Assembly (NCBI GenBank): GCA_016194795.1
Contig: JACQAX010000421.1
Span: forward strand, 1 to 5,552
Direction of reading: 5' to 3'
DNA from: Deltaproteobacteria bacterium
GTDB lineage: Bacteria; Bdellovibrionota; UBA1018; UBA923
Length of the DNA: 5,552 nt
The notes below the pieces were generated by a model. That model was not told the DNA's origin. It did no database searches and worked only from the letters and a program-made list of their open reading frames with translations. Below are positions 5,086 to 5,552 of this stretch, piece after piece (position 1 is the first letter of the stretch; every line of letters starts with the position of its first letter). A program made the translations under genes and the position numbers.

Positions 5086-5552
5086 ATGTCGAAGGCGAAG
5101 AATCTGCTGGTCACGGGCGGCGCGGGCTTTATCGGATCGAACTTCGTCCACCACGCCCTCATGTCGCGCCCCGGCCTCACGATCACCAACCTCGACAAGC
5201 TCACGTACGCCGGCAATCTCAGGAACCTTCAGGGCCTGGAAGATCGCTTCAAAGGGCGTTACACCTTCGCGAAAGGCGACATCAACGACGCGGCGCTCGT
5301 GACGAAGCTCATGGCCGACTGCGACGCCGTCGTCCATTTCGCCGCCGAGAGCCACGTCGACCGCAGCATCCTCGACGCGGGGGCCTTCGTCGAAACCAAC
5401 GTCAAGGGCACGCTCACCCTGCTCAACGCCGCGCACGCGGCCGGCGGCCGCCGTTTCGTGCACGTCTCGACCGACGAGGTGTACGGCGCGCTCGGCGACA
5501 CGGGCTCGTTCACCGAAGACACGCCCATCGCGCCCAACAGCCCGTACTCGGC
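5086..5552 (+). CDS. rfbB: dTDP-glucose 4,6-dehydratase (5' part, cut by window edge)
   Basis: The first 155 residues of an enzyme normally about 330-360 long; the frame stays open to the right edge. It converts dTDP-D-glucose to dTDP-4-keto-6-deoxyglucose with NAD+, the second step towards dTDP-L-rhamnose and other deoxysugars for surface polysaccharides. Motifs: the Rossmann glycine motif TGGAGFIG (10-17) directly at the N-terminus; NLDKLTYAGN (35-44), diagnostic for this dehydratase among extended SDR enzymes; GDIND (64-68); HFAAESHVDRSI (84-95); and STDEVYG (128-134), with the catalytic T129-D130-E131. The active-site Tyr of YxxxK is probably Y154 in SPYS at the very edge. The start ATG at 5086 leaves only the usual few residues before the first beta strand. 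It diverges from the operon to its left. The synonym rmlB is also used. Confidence 0.93.
   Translation, partial: MSKAKNLLVTGGAGFIGSNFVHHALMSRPGLTITNLDKLTYAGNLRNLQGLEDRFKGRYTFAKGDINDAALVTKLMADCDAVVHFAAESHVDRSILDAGAFVETNVKGTLTLLNAAHAAGGRRFVHVSTDEVYGALGDTGSFTEDTPIAPNSPYS

Overview
The window is a GC-rich bacterial chromosome segment with tightly packed genes and no mobile element, CRISPR array, rRNA or tRNA that I can see. Several features point to a Gram-negative organism: three secreted proteins with Sec-type signal peptides, a PilZ (c-di-GMP) domain protein, and the start of a dTDP-sugar gene of the kind used for O-antigen or other surface polysaccharide. Promoter-like -10 boxes lie directly against start codons, and small cysteine-rich secreted proteins are present. 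This would fit a deep-branching group such as Elusimicrobiota or Bdellovibrionota/Myxococcota, but that placement is a low-confidence inference from style, not from a marker gene.

Left part, plus strand (1-2204). The 3' end of an unidentified gene overlaps by 4 bp a GTG-started PilZ-domain gene (94-438). After a 54-bp gap holding an extended -10 promoter comes a secreted papain-like (C1) cysteine peptidase (493-1821). It overlaps by 4 bp (ATGA) a small secreted protein with eight cysteines and a DUF333-like C-terminal half (1818-2204). These last two look like a two-gene export unit.

Middle, minus strand (2225-2653). A 142-residue secreted protein with a short coiled coil and a four-cysteine C-terminal segment converges on the peptidase unit, with only 20 bp between stop codons. 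It has a consensus Shine-Dalgarno sequence that is partly buried in a perfect 7-bp inverted repeat.

Right part, minus strand (2766-5036). A three-gene overlapping operon runs leftward: a class III CoA-transferase/racemase-family protein, the 23S rRNA 2'-O-methyltransferase RlmE, and a stand-alone RibD-type reductase domain. The junctions overlap by 11 bp and 4 bp, so translational coupling is likely, although the three activities share no obvious pathway.

Right edge, plus strand (5086 to edge). The first 155 codons of a dTDP-glucose 4,6-dehydratase diverge from the operon across a 49-bp promoter region. Three apparent transcription-unit heads (493, 5086 and the CoA-transferase gene) have a -10-like hexamer placed so that transcription would begin at or within a few bases of a start codon, which suggests leaderless mRNAs. 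The most unusual content is the secreted peptidase/cysteine-rich protein pair and this leaderless promoter arrangement.
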